Source of the DNA: Afifella sp. IM 167
GTDB lineage: Bacteria > Pseudomonadota > Alphaproteobacteria > Rhizobiales > Afifellaceae
Reading direction: 5' to 3'
DNA length: 64,000 nt
Assembly (NCBI RefSeq): GCF_020144925.1
Contig: NZ_NSLC01000007.1
Location: 186,001-250,000, forward strand
The notes under the pieces were generated by a model. It ran no database searches. It saw only the letters and a program-made list of their open reading frames with translations, and was not told where the DNA came from. Below, piece after piece: positions 63,162-64,000 of this stretch. Position 1 is the first letter of the stretch. Each line of letters begins with the position of its first letter. Position numbers and translations under genes: made by a program.

Positions 63162-63881
63162 CTAGGCGGCCACTCCCATGTAGGCTTCGCGAATTTTCGG
63201 ATTGTCCCTGAGCTCGCCCGCCTCGCCGCTCATCACGACGCGGCCGGTATCGAGCACGTAGCCGCGGCTGGCGATCTCCAGCGCCAGCTCTACGTCCTGC
63301 TCCACGAGGATGATGGTGAGGCCGTCGCTCTCATTGACGTCGAGCAGCGCCTCGGCGAGCCGGTCGACCACGACCGGGGCGAGGCCGAGCGACATCTCGT
63401 CGACGAGGAGAAGCTTCGGGCGGGCCATCAAGGCGCGGCCGATGGCGCACATCTGCTGCTGGCCGCCGGAAAGCGTGCCGGCGATCTGGCCGGAACGATC
63501 GGCAAGCTCGGGGAAATGCTTCCAGACCCTTTCGAGGTCTTCCTTGACGCGATCGTCGCGGCGGGTGAAGGCGCCGAGCATCAGGTTTTCCAGGATCGAC
63601 AGACCGGCAAAGAGCCGGCGCCCTTCCGGCACCAGGGCGATGCCCTCCACCACGCGGCGCTCGGCGACGAGGCCGGTAATGTCCTTGCCGGCGAAGGCGA
63701 CCTTGCCGGAGGTCGGAATGAGAAGACCGGAAACGACGCGCATCAGGCTCGTCTTGCCGGCGCCGTTGGAGCCGACCAGCGCGGTCACCGCCCCTTCCGG
63801 CGCCTCAAGGTCGATGTCCCACAGGACCTCGCTCTCGCCATAGGCGGCCGAGACGGATTCAAGTTTCAGGAGCGAGCTCAT
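63162..63881 (-). CDS. livF: Branched-chain amino acid-type ABC transporter ATP-binding protein (LivF-like)
   Basis: A 239-residue ATPase with Walker A GSNGAGKTS, signature LSGGQQQ, Walker B LLLVDEMSLGL and the LivF-type C-terminus (SGEAGELRDNPKIREAYMG). ATG 63881 overlaps the stop of the upstream livG-like gene (ATGA). Liv-type systems import branched-chain amino acids but also urea and short amides, which fits the amidohydrolase gene 17 bases downstream. Confidence 0.93.
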   Translation of the reverse strand: MSSLLKLESVSAAYGESEVLWDIDLEAPEGAVTALVGSNGAGKTSLMRVVSGLLIPTSGKVAFAGKDITGLVAERRVVEGIALVPEGRRLFAGLSILENLMLGAFTRRDDRVKEDLERVWKHFPELADRSGQIAGTLSGGQQQMCAIGRALMARPKLLLVDEMSLGLAPVVVDRLAEALLDVNESDGLTIILVEQDVELALEIASRGYVLDTGRVVMSGEAGELRDNPKIREAYMGVAA

Positions 63882-64000
63882 GCCGCCCCCGCGCTGGCTG
63901 CCTGGCGGCGCACGAAGCGCTCGCCAAGATAGGCACTGATCACATGGGGGTCGTTGGTGACCTCCTCCGGCGTGCCGTCGGCGATCTTCTCGCCGAAGCG
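63878..64000 (-). CDS. livG: Branched-chain amino acid-type ABC transporter ATP-binding protein (LivG-like, C-terminal fragment)
   Basis: Only the last 40 codons are in the window. The sequence reads GEKIADGTPEEVTNDPHVIS and AYLGERFVRR, the standard LivG C-terminus. The stop overlaps the livF start (ATGA). The rest of the gene and the permease and binding-protein genes should lie to the right. Confidence 0.88.
   Translation of the reverse strand, partial: RFGEKIADGTPEEVTNDPHVISAYLGERFVRRQAASAGAA

Noticed and set aside
1-64000. CRISPR arrays, tRNA or rRNA genes, insertion sequences, integrases
   Set aside because: Looked for spaced direct repeats, cloverleaf-like genes and transposase motifs by eye; none was recognised on either strand. 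A tRNA scan would be needed to exclude a missed tRNA.

Overview
The window looks like a chromosomal stretch of a high-GC alphaproteobacterium, most probably in the order Hyphomicrobiales (Rhizobiales). The reasons are the ExoF/ExoP-type polysaccharide export pair, and the mix of Dpp-type ABC, tripartite tricarboxylate (TTT), TRAP and Liv importers with IclR, LysR and GntR/FCD regulators. I cannot fix the genus. I saw no rRNA, tRNA, CRISPR array, insertion sequence or phage gene.

Region 1 (1-3206, minus strand) is the start of a kdp potassium-ATPase operon: a 27-codon membrane ORF, kdpF, kdpA and the first two thirds of kdpB, which runs off the left edge.

Region 2 (about 3.7-29.9 kb) is one large surface-polysaccharide locus of the Wzx/Wzy type. 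It holds a WecA-like initiating transferase, seven glycosyltransferases, a polymerase candidate, a flippase, an acetyltransferase, a GDP-fucose synthase gene (fcl) beside a decayed gmd remnant, an ExoF-like export protein and an ExoP/Wzc-like copolymerase. It also holds LuxR-type and Crp/Fnr-type regulators. A five-gene minus-strand operon (two DegT-type aminotransferases, an epimerase, a Gfo/Idh/MocA dehydrogenase and a hexapeptide acyltransferase) resembles the pathway for acetamido-aminosugars. Several genes carry oddities: the ExoP-like protein has lost its Walker A lysine, the LuxR-type receiver has no phospho-acceptor, and one glycosyltransferase seems to start at CTG.

Region 3 (about 30.1-44.4 kb) is a nitrogen/amide catabolic block. 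It has a C45-family acylase, IclR and LysR regulators, a complete Dpp-type ABC importer, a hydantoinase/oxoprolinase A-B pair and an FAD amine oxidase whose N-terminus is out of frame at a C8 tract. The acylase promoter and the importer promoter share a 33-bp composite element that I propose is the IclR operator.

Region 4 (about 44.6-61.7 kb) is a carboxylate-type catabolic block: a lone receiver protein, two MmgE/PrpD proteins, a TctABC importer, two SDR proteins (one without the catalytic Tyr/Lys), a GntR/FCD regulator, a metallo-beta-lactamase-fold hydrolase, a TRAP importer with fused DctQM, a GarR-like dehydrogenase and a carboxymuconolactone-decarboxylase-like protein. gpmI sits inside it. 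A conserved motif related to ATCATACAATCAT lies in every main promoter region of this block, which points to one coherent regulon of unknown substrate. This is the best candidate in the window for an undescribed pathway.

Region 5 (61.7-64 kb, minus strand) has a dihydroorotase/allantoinase-like amidohydrolase behind livF and the end of a livG-like gene, which runs off the right edge.
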